Origin: Nitrosopumilus sp.
GTDB taxonomy: Archaea > Thermoproteota > Nitrososphaeria > Nitrososphaerales > Nitrosopumilaceae
Assembly (NCBI RefSeq): GCF_025698945.1
Contig: NZ_JAILWM010000004.1
Coordinates: 152,103-216,102 of the forward strand
Direction of reading: 5' to 3'
Length of the DNA stretch: 64,000 nucleotides
In this document: positions 9,748-19,390 of the stretch, one piece after another
Layout: every line of letters begins with the position of its first letter
Numbering within the stretch: position 1 is the first letter of the stretch
The notes under the pieces: model-generated
Told to the model about the DNA's origin: nothing
Seen by the model: only the letters and a program-made list of their open reading frames with translations
The model's database searches: none
Program-made: the position numbers and the translations under genes

Positions 9748-11121
9748 ATGATGTCAATCAAAAAACTTGGAATTTTTATGATAGTCGGATGCTTGTTTTT
9801 TCCTGCAAGTAGTGTTTATGGACACGGATTAGGTATTGATACCATATCCTCAGTAAATATCCAAGGAGAAAAAATTTCCATCTCAGTTGAGATGCCAATG
9901 TATTTTGAAAATGATCATGAACAAATTACAATCACTGCTACTAATGATGAAACTAAAGAAACTGCAAAAAATGTGACATTTCTAATTGGTTTGTTTCAAA
10001 ATAATGAAATGATCTTTAGAAATTACTTTTTTGCAGAGGATGGCATCTTGCCAATTAAAGTAATACCTACAGAAGATGAAAAAATTACCATTCATGGTGA
10101 GCAAGATTCTTTGCTTGGTGCATGGCATGGAACAGAAACTAATCCAATAGAAATTACTGGTTCTGTATTTAATTCCGGCGGCTTGTATAATTTTGAGATA
10201 GAAGTTAGAACCATTGATGAGCCTACTAACATTATTGAAGATTCCGGAGTATACTATGCAGATTTGAGCATTGTCTCAACCCAATCATTTCCACAAGAAG
10301 ATCTAGAAAACAATAATGTAGATTTTCGTGTAAAATCATATTTTGATAAAATGTCGAATTTTTCATATGATCCTGAGGCTAAACAGGTAACAATTGAAAT
10401 GCCATTTGATTGGAGTGAAAATAAAATGTCTCATATACCAGTTGTTCACGTAGAGGTTCATTTTCCAAAAGATTTTGCTGAATTTCTTAGTCCTAGTTAT
10501 TCTGGCTATGCTAATGGTGTAGAATTATTCAAAGCTTCAGTTACAGTTGATGATTATACAGAAGATGATGAAAGAATAGTTCACTTTGTTTTATTGCAAG
10601 ATCATCTACGATTCATAAAAAACCAAATGAAACAATCAGAAAAACCACTTTCTGAAAATATTATTTTCACTTTATCTAAAAGTGAAAAAACTGCATTTCC
10701 ACTTACAGCATATACAAAAAGTGAGGACTTTCAAGTAAATCTTTCTTGGGATCCCTTAGATATTGAACCTGGTATTGATACAAATTTTGTTTTTACAATT
10801 CGAGATGGTAAAACTGGTGAGCCACTAAGAAATTCTGATTATACTTTTGTAATAATTCAAAATGGACAAGAAATTCATCGTACATCAGGTACAGCTCAAG
10901 TTGGAGGTGAATTTGAAAAATATACATTTGCTGAAGAACAGACAGGCCCAACTATAATCAAATTTGAAAACATTAGAAATTCTGGGCAAGAAACTGAATT
11001 TGGACTAGTTGTTGCACCTGAGTTTGGAACAATTGTAATGTTTGTTTTAGTAATTTCAATTATTGGAATAATTTTAGTTTCTAAAAAAATACCTTTAGCA
11101 ACTAAATTGCAACAAGTTTAA
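9748..11121 (+). CDS. Exported surface protein with PEFG-CTERM anchor (paralogue 1)
   Basis: This 457-residue protein has a signal peptide (about 1-25) predicted to cut before HGLG, a large beta-rich ectodomain and a C-terminal tail with PEFG, a hydrophobic helix and a short basic end. That tail is the thaumarchaeal PEFG-CTERM sorting signal, processed by an archaeosortase. The ectodomain shares blocks with the proteins at 19391 and 21330: HG[LV]G after the signal, GGLYNF, MPFDW and a GYANGVE-like block. The function is unknown to me. The 3' end overlaps the convergent regulator gene at 11102 by 20 bp. Confidence 0.85.
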   Translation: MMSIKKLGIFMIVGCLFFPASSVYGHGLGIDTISSVNIQGEKISISVEMPMYFENDHEQITITATNDETKETAKNVTFLIGLFQNNEMIFRNYFFAEDGILPIKVIPTEDEKITIHGEQDSLLGAWHGTETNPIEITGSVFNSGGLYNFEIEVRTIDEPTNIIEDSGVYYADLSIVSTQSFPQEDLENNNVDFRVKSYFDKMSNFSYDPEAKQVTIEMPFDWSENKMSHIPVVHVEVHFPKDFAEFLSPSYSGYANGVELFKASVTVDDYTEDDERIVHFVLLQDHLRFIKNQMKQSEKPLSENIIFTLSKSEKTAFPLTAYTKSEDFQVNLSWDPLDIEPGIDTNFVFTIRDGKTGEPLRNSDYTFVIIQNGQEIHRTSGTAQVGGEFEKYTFAEEQTGPTIIKFENIRNSGQETEFGLVVAPEFGTIVMFVLVISIIGIILVSKKIPLATKLQQV

Positions 11122-11485
11122 CTGTGTCCATATTTTTATTTGTCTGAAAATCTTTTGTCATGATAGAAACTTTTTCAGCATCTCCATCAATTACAAACAA
11201 CTCCATGCATTTTTCTTTCTCAATTTTGCTGTGTAGATGTGTAGTAATCAAGTCTTCAAAATTATGGGTGATTCCTGATACTACATGATCAAACTCGTCA
11301 TTATGGACTACCAAAAGTATGGCATGAATATCCCCTGACAAATCTGACTTTTGTTTTTCTTCAGAAACAAATGCTCTAATTCCTGCTCTAATTGCCTCTG
11401 ATCTTCCTGAAAACCCCATAGAAGTTTGTAGTTTGTCTAATTCGGAGAGGATCTCATCATTTAATGAGATTGAGACTATTGGCAT
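11102..11485 (-). CDS. NikR-like ribbon-helix-helix metal regulator
   Basis: This 127-residue protein has an N-terminal ribbon-helix-helix (about 1-45, with SISLNDEILSELDKL and GFSGRSEAIRAGIRAF) and a C-terminal ACT-like ligand domain with His61, His67, His74, His83, His85 and Cys93. That is close to the NikR nickel site, but the gap between the last His and the Cys is longer than in E. coli NikR. It is divergent from a znuACB-type transporter, so I infer that it controls uptake of Zn, Ni or a related metal and probably its own expression. Confidence 0.85.
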   Translation of the reverse strand: MPIVSISLNDEILSELDKLQTSMGFSGRSEAIRAGIRAFVSEEKQKSDLSGDIHAILLVVHNDEFDHVVSGITHNFEDLITTHLHSKIEKEKCMELFVIDGDAEKVSIMTKDFQTNKNMDTVKLVAI

Positions 11486-11506
11486 ATGCCTAATGTTATT
11501 AATTAT

Positions 11507-11514
11507 CTTATAAG
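11507..11514 (-). promoter_or_regulatory. TATA box of the NikR-like gene
   Basis: The palindromic CTTATAAG is centred 26 nt upstream of the regulator's ATG at 11485, as expected for a leaderless archaeal transcript. Confidence 0.5.
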
Positions 11515-11522
11515 TTTAGCAA

Positions 11523-11535
11523 TTAATCTTATTAA
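11523..11535. promoter_or_regulatory. Candidate operator between NikR-like gene and znuA
   Basis: A 13-bp inverted repeat, TTAAT-CTT-ATTAA, lies in the 90-bp divergent spacer midway between the two TATA boxes. Its position between the promoters would allow one regulator to act on both genes. Inverted repeats are common in AT-rich spacers, so this is only a candidate site for the NikR-like protein. Confidence 0.35.
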
Positions 11536-11544
11536 CTTTTTATA

Positions 11545-11554
11545 GATATATTAA
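11545..11554 (+). promoter_or_regulatory. TATA box of znuA
   Basis: The A/T-only stretch GATATATTAA is centred about 26 nt upstream of the GTG start at 11576, giving a leaderless promoter for the transporter operon. Confidence 0.45.
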
Positions 11555-11575
11555 TAATATTCATCCAATTGATGC

Positions 11576-12496
11576 GTGAATATTCAGACAAAACTAGCAA
11601 TTACAGCAATTTTGATAGTAATCCCATTAAGCTCAATTGCAGTTTATGGAACAAACTTTGAGCAAGATTTCTCACCAAATTCAAATTCAAAATTACAAGC
11701 AATGACATCATTTTATGTTCTTCAGGAATTTGCTGAGAATATAGGACGAGATAAAGTGGATGTCACACTTCTTGTTCCAGAAGGAGTAGAACCTCATGAT
11801 TGGGAGCCAACCATTAAAGATGTTCAAAAAATGCAAGCAGCAGATCTAATAATTATCAATGGAATTGGTTTTGAAAATTGGGTTCATAAATTAGATAAGA
11901 TGAATAACCATATAACAATCGTTGATACAAGTAACGGAATTTTAATAAAATTATTTGATGAAGACCTGGAACATGGTGATGAACATCATGATTCAGACGA
12001 TCCACACATTTGGCTAAATCCTGTATATGCAAAAATACAAGTTCAAAATATTGCTATGGCTTTTTCAAATTTAGATAACCAAAATCAGAAATTCTATCAA
12101 TTAAATGCTAATCAATACATCTCTGAATTAGAAAGTCTAGATTCCAAGATAAGAAATGAATTGAAGAGTTGTAACAGTGATTTTATTGCATTTCATGATG
12201 CTTTTTCATATTTTGCAGATGAATATGGTTTGACTCAACATACTATCACCTCATCAAACATATCACATGGTGAAGTAACTGCAAAAACTTTACAAGAGGT
12301 AATCTCTACTGCAAAAAAATTTAACATTAAAGTAATTTTTAGTGAAAAAAATATTGATTCTAAAACAACTAATATTATTGCAAATGAAATTGGAGGAAAG
12401 GTCTTAGTATTATCTCCTCTCGAAGTTTTCTCTGGAGATTCATATATTTCTGCAATGACACAAAATCTTGAGAATCTAAAGGAGGCATTGTGTTGA
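11576..12496 (+). CDS. znuA: Zinc/manganese-type ABC transporter substrate-binding protein
   Basis: The 306-residue protein has a signal/anchor segment (about 1-24) and the cluster A-I fold: the VEPHDWEPT segment supplies the first His ligand, a His/Asp-rich loop (about residues 133-147, with the ELEHGDEHHDSDDPH pattern) resembles the ZnuA metal-collecting loop, and the DPHIWLNP, AFHDAFSYF and FSEKN segments carry the remaining ligand positions. It binds the metal outside the membrane and passes it to ZnuB. The start is GTG at 11576. Its end overlaps the start of the ATPase gene. The exact metal cannot be told from sequence. Confidence 0.9.
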   Translation: MNIQTKLAITAILIVIPLSSIAVYGTNFEQDFSPNSNSKLQAMTSFYVLQEFAENIGRDKVDVTLLVPEGVEPHDWEPTIKDVQKMQAADLIIINGIGFENWVHKLDKMNNHITIVDTSNGILIKLFDEDLEHGDEHHDSDDPHIWLNPVYAKIQVQNIAMAFSNLDNQNQKFYQLNANQYISELESLDSKIRNELKSCNSDFIAFHDAFSYFADEYGLTQHTITSSNISHGEVTAKTLQEVISTAKKFNIKVIFSEKNIDSKTTNIIANEIGGKVLVLSPLEVFSGDSYISAMTQNLENLKEALC

Positions 12497-13212
12497 AAGT
12501 AGTTGAAATTAATAATCTGACTGTTCAATATCCTGATGTTAAAGCACTTGATGATGTTAGTTTTGAAGTAAATCAAGGCGACTTTTTAGGCATAATTGGC
12601 CCTAATGGAGCAGGAAAATCTACTCTTTTTGATTCTATGTTGGGATTAAATACAAAGTATAAGGGAACTATCAAATTTTTTGGCGAAGACATTAGAAAAT
12701 CAAAAGATTATCTGAAAGAAATTGGATATGTACCACAAAAACCAATCTTTGAAAAAAATTTTCCAGTAACAGTAACTGATGTTGTACGAATGGGCTTACG
12801 AAAAGAATCTGATGAAAATAAAATTGATGAGATCTTACAACAATTATGGATTCATGAATTAAGTGATAGAAGAATTGGTGAATTATCTGGTGGACAACAA
12901 CAGCGTGTATTTATTGCAAAAGCCTTGATTACAAAACCACAAATTCTGATTTTAGATGAACCTGTAACGGGAATTGATCAACAGAGCATAGATTTGTTTT
13001 ATAGTATACTTAGAGAACTAAATTCTAAACAGAAAATCACGATCATTTGGTCATCTCATGATCTAGATGCGGTAAATCAACTTGCTAATCATGTTGCATG
13101 TCTTAATAGAACATTATTTTTCCATGGTGAATCTGAAAAATTCTTTTCTAATGATGACCTAGTCAAGCAATACTCTGAAGCATCAATGCAGGAACATATG
13201 CATCATCATTAA
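12493..13212 (+). CDS. znuC: Metal ABC transporter ATP-binding protein
   Basis: This 239-residue ATPase has Walker A GPNGAGKST, the signature LSGGQQQR, Walker B ILILDEP and the switch His in WSSHDLD, all intact. Its last residues are His-rich (QEHMHHH). A strong GGAGG at 12481-12485 lies inside the 3' end of znuA, 7 nt before this TTG, which is why I prefer it to the GTG at 12490. It powers the permease encoded next. Confidence 0.92.
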   Translation: MKVVEINNLTVQYPDVKALDDVSFEVNQGDFLGIIGPNGAGKSTLFDSMLGLNTKYKGTIKFFGEDIRKSKDYLKEIGYVPQKPIFEKNFPVTVTDVVRMGLRKESDENKIDEILQQLWIHELSDRRIGELSGGQQQRVFIAKALITKPQILILDEPVTGIDQQSIDLFYSILRELNSKQKITIIWSSHDLDAVNQLANHVACLNRTLFFHGESEKFFSNDDLVKQYSEASMQEHMHHH

Positions 13213-13214
13213 TC

Positions 13215-14033
13215 ATGTCAATAGAAATTCTAACTTTTAGTTTTATGCATAGAGCATTAATCTCAGGCATAGCAATTGCTATTCTTTGTTCAGTTGTTGG
13301 TTTGTTTTTGGTTTTAAGACGATACTCTCTATTTGGTGATGCAATTGCACATTCATCCTTTGGTGGAATTGCATTAGGATTACTAGCAGGTGTTTATCCT
13401 TTATGGACTGCTTATGGTGTTTCAATTGCAAGTGCATTGATAATTACAAAAATCAAAGACAGATACAACATATCAGGTGATGCCTCAATTGCAGTTCTTT
13501 TGTCATCAGGTATTGCAGTAGGATTAGTGATTATTGGATTATCAGGCGGCTTTACTATTGATATCTTTAGTTTTCTCTTTGGCAGTATTCTTCTTGTAAG
13601 CGTAGATGACACTGTACTAATTTTAGCACTAACTGGAGTAATTCTAATAGTAATTTTATTACTGTATCGTCAGCTCCTTTATTCCACATTTAATGAAGAG
13701 CAGGCCAAAGTTAGTGGAATTCCTGTTGAGAAAATAAATTATCTGATTGTGTTTATGGCAGGAATAACTGTAGTTACATCAATACAGCTTGTAGGTGTTT
13801 TACTAATTTCAGCTTTGTTTGTAATACCCAATGTAACTGCAATTATGTATGGCAAGGGATTCAAACAAACTGCAATAATTTCGATGAGCTTTTCTGTCTT
13901 TTCTGTAGTTGTAGGAATTCTACTATCTTACATATTTGATATAACTCCTGCAGGAACTATTGTTTTGCTGGCAATTGGTTTACTTGCAGGTACTATGGGA
14001 ATAAAATCTTCAGGATTATTATCTAAGAATTAA
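13215..14033 (+). CDS. znuB: Metal ABC transporter permease
   Basis: The 272-residue integral membrane protein has about eight hydrophobic segments and the ABC-3 family pattern, with RRYSLFGDAIAHSSFGG near residue 35-50 and a conserved GVLLISALFVIPNVTA helix near 193. It begins 2 nt after znuC. Its 3' end overlaps the convergent CopC-CopD fusion gene by 11 bp. Confidence 0.93.
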   Translation: MSIEILTFSFMHRALISGIAIAILCSVVGLFLVLRRYSLFGDAIAHSSFGGIALGLLAGVYPLWTAYGVSIASALIITKIKDRYNISGDASIAVLLSSGIAVGLVIIGLSGGFTIDIFSFLFGSILLVSVDDTVLILALTGVILIVILLLYRQLLYSTFNEEQAKVSGIPVEKINYLIVFMAGITVVTSIQLVGVLLISALFVIPNVTAIMYGKGFKQTAIISMSFSVFSVVVGILLSYIFDITPAGTIVLLAIGLLAGTMGIKSSGLLSKN

Positions 14034-16806
14034 TCAATAAATTTAATCTTCTTTTATCCTGAATGCTCTTTACAAAAAACAATGATGTTGCAATAATTCC
14101 TAATGCAATTAATGGAGATGCAATCTCTGTATACTTTAATTCAAAACTATTACTTGTAGAAATTTGTACAGTACTAACTGGGATTTCTGTAGTCTTTACT
14201 GTAGCAAGCTTGTTTGATTGTTGTTCAACAAACCACACATTGTTGTTTCCATCTGATGCCATAAACTGAACAAAAGATGTCTCACTTGGAACTGGAATCT
14301 CTACTAGATTTGTATTGTCTGGATCAAACACTCCAATTTTATCAACTGTATGTTGAGCAAACCAAATATTTCCATACTTGTCAAATGTCATTCCAAATGG
14401 TAATGCATCTTTATCTGGAACTGTGACTCTCTCAAATGTTTCTAAGACTGGATTGAATTTAGTAATGGCTAAACCTGTGTGCTCTGCAATCCATAAATCA
14501 CCATTTTTATCAAAAATTAAGAATTCTGGAGCCTGAAGTGGTTCATCATTTGTGAATTGGGTAATCTTGTTAGTATCAGGCTCAATAAATCCAATCTTTC
14601 CTGCACCCGTGGTGCTAAACCAAATTTTTCCTTCTTCATCAATTGCTAAGGCAAAAGGCAATGATTGTTTGTCAGGAAGAACTATCTCTTCGAATTTATC
14701 AAGATCTGGAATGTATTTTAGAATTCTATCTTTGTTGATTATGGTAATCCAAATATTTCCATCATAATCTGCAAGTAAGAATATTGGAGTATTATCTGAA
14801 ATTACTGGATCAAGTTTTGGTATGGTTTTTGTAGTTATCTGCTTAGTCTCTGGATCAATAAACCCAATTTGATTTCTTGGGGTATCCGTAAACCAAATTT
14901 TTCCACTATGATCTTGTGTTAGAAAAGTTGTAGTTAACCCGTCAAATGAATATGAGGAGAATTCATTTGAATCAAGTGAGAATTCCCATAATCTAGGCGC
15001 AGAAGGATCACTTATCCAGATTGAATTTTTTTCATCATATAATGGGAAAAGGGGTTTTGCGTCTTCAGGAAGTTGATATTCTATAATTTGAGTTTGAAGA
15101 TTTTCTAGTCTTGGTTTTACTACCAAATTGATAATTTTACCCTCATTTGCACTTTCCATTCTTTGAGCTTCAATTTCCATCTCCCAATCGCCAGAGAATC
15201 CAAAAGTTAATTCCCCTTGATACTCTACTGGCTTGTTTTCATCTTCTTTGATTACCTCCATTGGAACTTCGATAGGAGAGATATTTTTTGAAGGATTAGA
15301 AATTTTTACTTTAAGTTGATCATAATCATAAAGTGGTTTATTTTCAAAATCACTTACTTTGACAAGAATTGAATTTTGGCCACTTGCAAATGGTAAAATC
15401 TCAATATCAAATTTAGCATTCTCGCTGTATTCTATTGTTTTAAAACCAAAGAAACTCTCTTGTGCATCTACTTTTTGAATTTCTCCTGCAGGAAGAGTTC
15501 CATTAGTCAGTAAAGCTACAACACCTAGAAGAATTATTCCTAAAGCTGCATCAACTTTGAGTGATCTCTTTAGCTTTTTGTGAACTGATATCTTTCCTGA
15601 CTTGTAGTTTTTCTCTGCAGTTTTTTGTACTCTAAATTGAAAGAATCCTCCTAGTCCTACCATAATTGATGCAATTACAATCTTTAGAATTATCAATTGA
15701 CCATAAACTGATTCAGTAATTACTCCAACATCACTTTCCAAAAACCATAACAATGTAGGACCTGTGATAATTACCACTCCTACAGCAATGATAAATGCAA
15801 TTGAAAATCTTGGAATTAGTACTAAACTCATTTTGTCTCTGTTCTTTTCTTTTAATTGAGAAATTGTTGGCAATAATATGAAAACAAAATAGAATATTCC
15901 GCCAATCCATATTCCTGAAACTAAATTATGTAAATAATCTAAAACAAGTGCAGCATTTTCTCCACTTGCAGCACCATGTCCAATTAAGCTTGAAGTACCA
16001 ATTAGTGCTAATGTAGCTACTAGCATTGGAATTTGATTTCTTTTTGATAATATTTTTTTCCTATCTAAGGCAAACCATATTCCAAGTAAAATTATTGTAA
16101 GTATCATTCTGATTAACCAAGTATTTCCAAAAGTAGTTTGAATTGCATCTAGAGGTGATGATTCTATTCTAATGGTCTGAACTGCAATCATCAAAATATC
16201 TGAAATAAAAACAAGAATCAAGCCTATTCCTGTAATTGACATAAATTTTCCGTGATGAAATGACTCTATCTTGTCAATTTCTTCTTTAATCAACTGCTTG
16301 TTTTGTGTTCCCCAAATTAGTAACGAGGCAATCACTGCACCCAAAACAATGGTTTGTCCTACAAGACCTGGATATCTTGCACCAGCTTCTGGAAAAAATA
16401 TCAAGTCTGATGGTACTTCTTTTCCCAATAGTTCAGGATCAATTATTACATTTCCTACTGCAAACAAAAATGCATTTGGAACCAAATGACCATCAACTTT
16501 TGATAGTACTTTGCTTGATACAGTGTAAACTCCATCTTCTAATGGTGGAGTAGTTACGATCAGTGAATCTTCTCCCTGATAATATTTTGTATCCTTGTTA
16601 TCTATTTGATTTCCGTTACTGTCGATTACTTTGAGTGTGCTAAAATTTATTTCAACTGGCTCTGAAAAGTATACAATAACCTCTGTGTTTCCTGTTGGTG
16701 CATTTGATTCTAGACTAGGAATTGTTTCTAATGTAAAAGGATGTGCTGCTGCAAATGGAATTGAAACTGATAAAAATATTAGTAAAACAAAAAGAAATTT
16801 TATCAT
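14023..16806 (-). CDS. CopC-CopD-beta-propeller fusion membrane protein
   Basis: In order, this 927-residue protein has a signal peptide (1-21, ending AAA), a CopC-like domain (22-120), a CopD-like membrane domain with eight or so helices (about 145-450), a beta-sandwich region (about 460-580), a streptogramin-lyase/NHL-like propeller (about 590-880, repeats with the pattern GxIWF or GNIWF) and a C-terminal helix. In CopC, the mature N-terminal His22 and the Asp105-x-His107 pair match the Cu(II) site. CopCD proteins take copper across the membrane. The outside propeller is an unusual addition, perhaps a sensor or metal-loading partner. Confidence 0.85.
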   Translation of the reverse strand: MIKFLFVLLIFLSVSIPFAAAHPFTLETIPSLESNAPTGNTEVIVYFSEPVEINFSTLKVIDSNGNQIDNKDTKYYQGEDSLIVTTPPLEDGVYTVSSKVLSKVDGHLVPNAFLFAVGNVIIDPELLGKEVPSDLIFFPEAGARYPGLVGQTIVLGAVIASLLIWGTQNKQLIKEEIDKIESFHHGKFMSITGIGLILVFISDILMIAVQTIRIESSPLDAIQTTFGNTWLIRMILTIILLGIWFALDRKKILSKRNQIPMLVATLALIGTSSLIGHGAASGENAALVLDYLHNLVSGIWIGGIFYFVFILLPTISQLKEKNRDKMSLVLIPRFSIAFIIAVGVVIITGPTLLWFLESDVGVITESVYGQLIILKIVIASIMVGLGGFFQFRVQKTAEKNYKSGKISVHKKLKRSLKVDAALGIILLGVVALLTNGTLPAGEIQKVDAQESFFGFKTIEYSENAKFDIEILPFASGQNSILVKVSDFENKPLYDYDQLKVKISNPSKNISPIEVPMEVIKEDENKPVEYQGELTFGFSGDWEMEIEAQRMESANEGKIINLVVKPRLENLQTQIIEYQLPEDAKPLFPLYDEKNSIWISDPSAPRLWEFSLDSNEFSSYSFDGLTTTFLTQDHSGKIWFTDTPRNQIGFIDPETKQITTKTIPKLDPVISDNTPIFLLADYDGNIWITIINKDRILKYIPDLDKFEEIVLPDKQSLPFALAIDEEGKIWFSTTGAGKIGFIEPDTNKITQFTNDEPLQAPEFLIFDKNGDLWIAEHTGLAITKFNPVLETFERVTVPDKDALPFGMTFDKYGNIWFAQHTVDKIGVFDPDNTNLVEIPVPSETSFVQFMASDGNNNVWFVEQQSNKLATVKTTEIPVSTVQISTSNSFELKYTEIASPLIALGIIATSLFFVKSIQDKRRLNLLINS

Positions 16807-16884
16807 TTGATCTTTTGAACATCATTGATAATTTAAACAGTTTTCATATATTCGACATTTGTACCAATTCACGTAAAGATAATA

Positions 16885-17538
16885 ATGTGTAAATTTTATA
16901 TGATTATAGTGAAGATAGCACTTTTCGGATTCATCGCATTATTATTCTCAATTGGAATGATTCTACCCTCGTTTGCACATACTACTGTAGAGATTGACAA
17001 ATATCATATTGAAGTTGGATGGGGACTAGAGCCTCCAATTGTGGGAATTAGAAATGATGTTGTCTTTAAAATAACTGAAGCCGGAGATACTGAAGGAACA
17101 CGAAAAGGAGTAACTAGTGCTTTTAAGAATTTAGAAGCTACAGTTGTTTTTGGTGGTGTTACTAAATTAATTGATGTTAGTGGTGATCCAAGACCTGGAT
17201 ATTATTTTTCACCAATAATTCCAACTAAAACTGGAACATATTTTATGGATTTGCAAGGAGAAATTGATGGCATTCCAATTAATGTAGAAATTCCAATCGA
17301 AGACGTAGAAAGCACATCTGTTTTGAATTTTCCACCTCAAAGCAGTGAAGGCTCTGGCGATATTACTGCACTAAAAAATGCAATATCTGGAATCCAAAAA
17401 GATGTTACACAACTAAAGTCTGGTGAGATGATTGTAACATCAGATGGTGGTGCAGCATACGACTTTGCAATATTTGGTTTATCAATTGCAGCAGCAGCTA
17501 TTATCTTAGCAATAATTGCTCTAGTAAAAAGAAAATAG
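16885..17538 (+). CDS. Exported membrane-anchored protein with predicted N-terminal His
   Basis: The 217-residue protein has a signal peptide ending PSFA, after which the mature chain would start HTTVEIDKY, then a beta-rich domain (about 32-140) with the sequence VGWGLEPPIVG, a linker with a short coiled-coil stretch (about 165-185) and a C-terminal membrane helix with a KRK stop. An N-terminal His with a nearby His10 of the mature chain and Trp recalls periplasmic copper proteins of the CopC/YcnI type, but I cannot assign a family. It lies next to the CopC-CopD fusion, divergently. The ATG at 16900 is an equally good start. Confidence 0.75.
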   Translation: MCKFYMIIVKIALFGFIALLFSIGMILPSFAHTTVEIDKYHIEVGWGLEPPIVGIRNDVVFKITEAGDTEGTRKGVTSAFKNLEATVVFGGVTKLIDVSGDPRPGYYFSPIIPTKTGTYFMDLQGEIDGIPINVEIPIEDVESTSVLNFPPQSSEGSGDITALKNAISGIQKDVTQLKSGEMIVTSDGGAAYDFAIFGLSIAAAAIILAIIALVKRK

Positions 17539-17551
17539 AAAAGAGGAATTC

Positions 17552-18415
17552 CTAAAATCTTGGAACGACTCTAGATTTTGCAGTAACTGCGACTATGCTT
17601 ATAATTGCTACAGCTAGTATCATCATTGCAATTGTTCCAAATTCTGGAACTACATTTGAGAATACTACTACTTCACCAATTGGTCCTGTCTTAGGATCAT
17701 TAACACCATAACCTTGGAAGGTAATAGTGATGTTTACTGGATCAGAAGAAGCTAATGCTGCTGTTTTGTGCATGCCTTTTCCATCATGATGATGTGCACC
17801 TTTATCATTTAGAACTTCTTTACCGTTTTGTTTAACCATAATGTCGTGGTTAACATGTTCTGAACCTTCAAATTCGACATTGATTTCCATCATTTCGCCT
17901 TTCATTGGTGCAGAAGCCCATACTGAAACTTTAGTGCCATCTGATAGCATTCCTGTTGCTGATGCTGCACCTTCCATGTGCATCATATCATCGTCACCAT
18001 GATCGTCTTCTTCAGCTCCTACTTCTTGTACTATGATCAAACCTTTCATCCAAGGATGAACCATACAGAAATAAGGAATTTCACCTACTGTCTCTGGAGT
18101 ATATTCAAATGAATTTGCTGCCATTAACAATCCTGTATCAAACTCTCCACTTGGACCATCCTCTGCAGTACCTGCTGTGAATGTATGTGCTGCAGTGTCT
18201 GTATTTGACATAATCACTTTGCCACCAACATCGACTGTTGCAGTGCTTGGAATGTAACATCCATCTGCAGTATCTTCACATCCTGGAGCTCCAGAACCTG
18301 CTGCTGGTGTAATTGTGACTTCTGAATGATCTGCAAAAGCAGCTGGTGTCATTGTGACCATCCCTGCTGCAATAGCAAATAGTACGAAGATTGAGCTAAA
18401 TGCTTTTGTCTTCAT
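17552..18415 (-). CDS. Cupredoxin (plastocyanin-like) with PEFG-CTERM anchor
   Basis: This 287-residue protein has a signal peptide (1-28), a type-1 copper domain (about 30-132) with ligands His77, Cys117, His120 and Met123, a Met/His/Asp-rich linker (about 137-150), a second beta domain (about 150-255) and a C-terminal PEFG motif, membrane helix and basic tail. Ammonia-oxidising archaea use many such blue copper proteins as electron carriers in place of c-type cytochromes. It should be held on the outer face of the membrane after archaeosortase processing. Confidence 0.92.
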   Translation of the reverse strand: MKTKAFSSIFVLFAIAAGMVTMTPAAFADHSEVTITPAAGSGAPGCEDTADGCYIPSTATVDVGGKVIMSNTDTAAHTFTAGTAEDGPSGEFDTGLLMAANSFEYTPETVGEIPYFCMVHPWMKGLIIVQEVGAEEDDHGDDDMMHMEGAASATGMLSDGTKVSVWASAPMKGEMMEINVEFEGSEHVNHDIMVKQNGKEVLNDKGAHHHDGKGMHKTAALASSDPVNITITFQGYGVNDPKTGPIGEVVVFSNVVPEFGTIAMMILAVAIISIVAVTAKSRVVPRF

Positions 18416-18472
18416 TAAACAGACTACCCCTTCGGATACATAAAAACCTCACTGGAAATTCCAGAATTAGAA

Positions 18473-19279
18473 TTAGTTCTTTCTAAACTGGTACAACTTT
18501 AGAATTCCAAATAACGGAATTCCAATATACATTCCGATATTTAGTAAAACTATAGAGATTCCATATCCAAGCATTTCTTGCTCTGAATCAATCTCTGCAT
18601 AATTTAGTAGAGATAATGATGAAAGCATTGGAGTTAGTGTTATTTTCATAATTTCTTTGAAAAATGGATGTTCTCTCTCAAAGTCTGCTACACTTGGTGA
18701 AAATGAATAATACAGTTGATTGAATCCTGTCATAAATACTGTCCCTGAATTTGTTTTGAGAACTGTGTTGTCTCTGAGTTCTCTTAATTGTTGAACCTGT
18801 GGAGATAATTCAGATCCAAACGTAGCTGTTGCAATTAAACAACCACCGTTTTCTTCATTATTTGGTGGAGTTGGTTGAGCATGTGCTTCACCTACAGCAA
18901 TATCAAATGATACTGTTTCAGGTGGAATTGGTTGGAATAATATTCCTTCAATGTTAAAATTCATTGAATATACCCCTTCACCTAAATTAAATTCAATTGG
19001 AATTTTTACAGAACCTACTGAAGTATGTGTTAGTGGAATCGGACCAAATACATTTTCCCCATCTTTGTCAACTGAAATGGAATAATCAATATGCTCTTGA
19101 ATTTTTTGTGTTTGAGGATTGATAAAATCAATATTTATTTTTGTTTGAGTATTTAGCTCTATTGGTTCATATGTTAATTTAACATCAAGTGTTCCTTTCT
19201 CAGTTGGTAAAGTTTGAGTCTCTGCAAAAGCTGGAATAATTAATAGTGGAATTAACAATAATGCAAGAAGAATTTTCAT
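18473..19279 (-). CDS. Exported CFI-box-CTERM type protein
   Basis: The 268-residue protein has a clear signal peptide (1-19), a beta-rich domain (about 20-130), then a block with CLIATATFGSEL, LRELRDNTVL and YYSFSPSVADF, followed by two hydrophobic stretches near the C-terminus. That block is the CFI-box pattern found near the C-terminus of many exported bacterial and archaeal proteins and thought to be a sorting or processing tag. The single Cys (about residue 144) is the likely modified residue. The role of the ectodomain is unknown. Confidence 0.75.
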   Translation of the reverse strand: MKILLALLLIPLLIIPAFAETQTLPTEKGTLDVKLTYEPIELNTQTKINIDFINPQTQKIQEHIDYSISVDKDGENVFGPIPLTHTSVGSVKIPIEFNLGEGVYSMNFNIEGILFQPIPPETVSFDIAVGEAHAQPTPPNNEENGGCLIATATFGSELSPQVQQLRELRDNTVLKTNSGTVFMTGFNQLYYSFSPSVADFEREHPFFKEIMKITLTPMLSSLSLLNYAEIDSEQEMLGYGISIVLLNIGMYIGIPLFGILKLYQFRKN

Positions 19280-19390
19280 GAATTAATTCTCCTAATCAAC
19301 AATAAAAATTCTACTCTATATACTCACAAAAAAAATTATCATGCTTAGAAATGCTATGCCAGCTTTAAATATGGATTTTACACACTTTAT

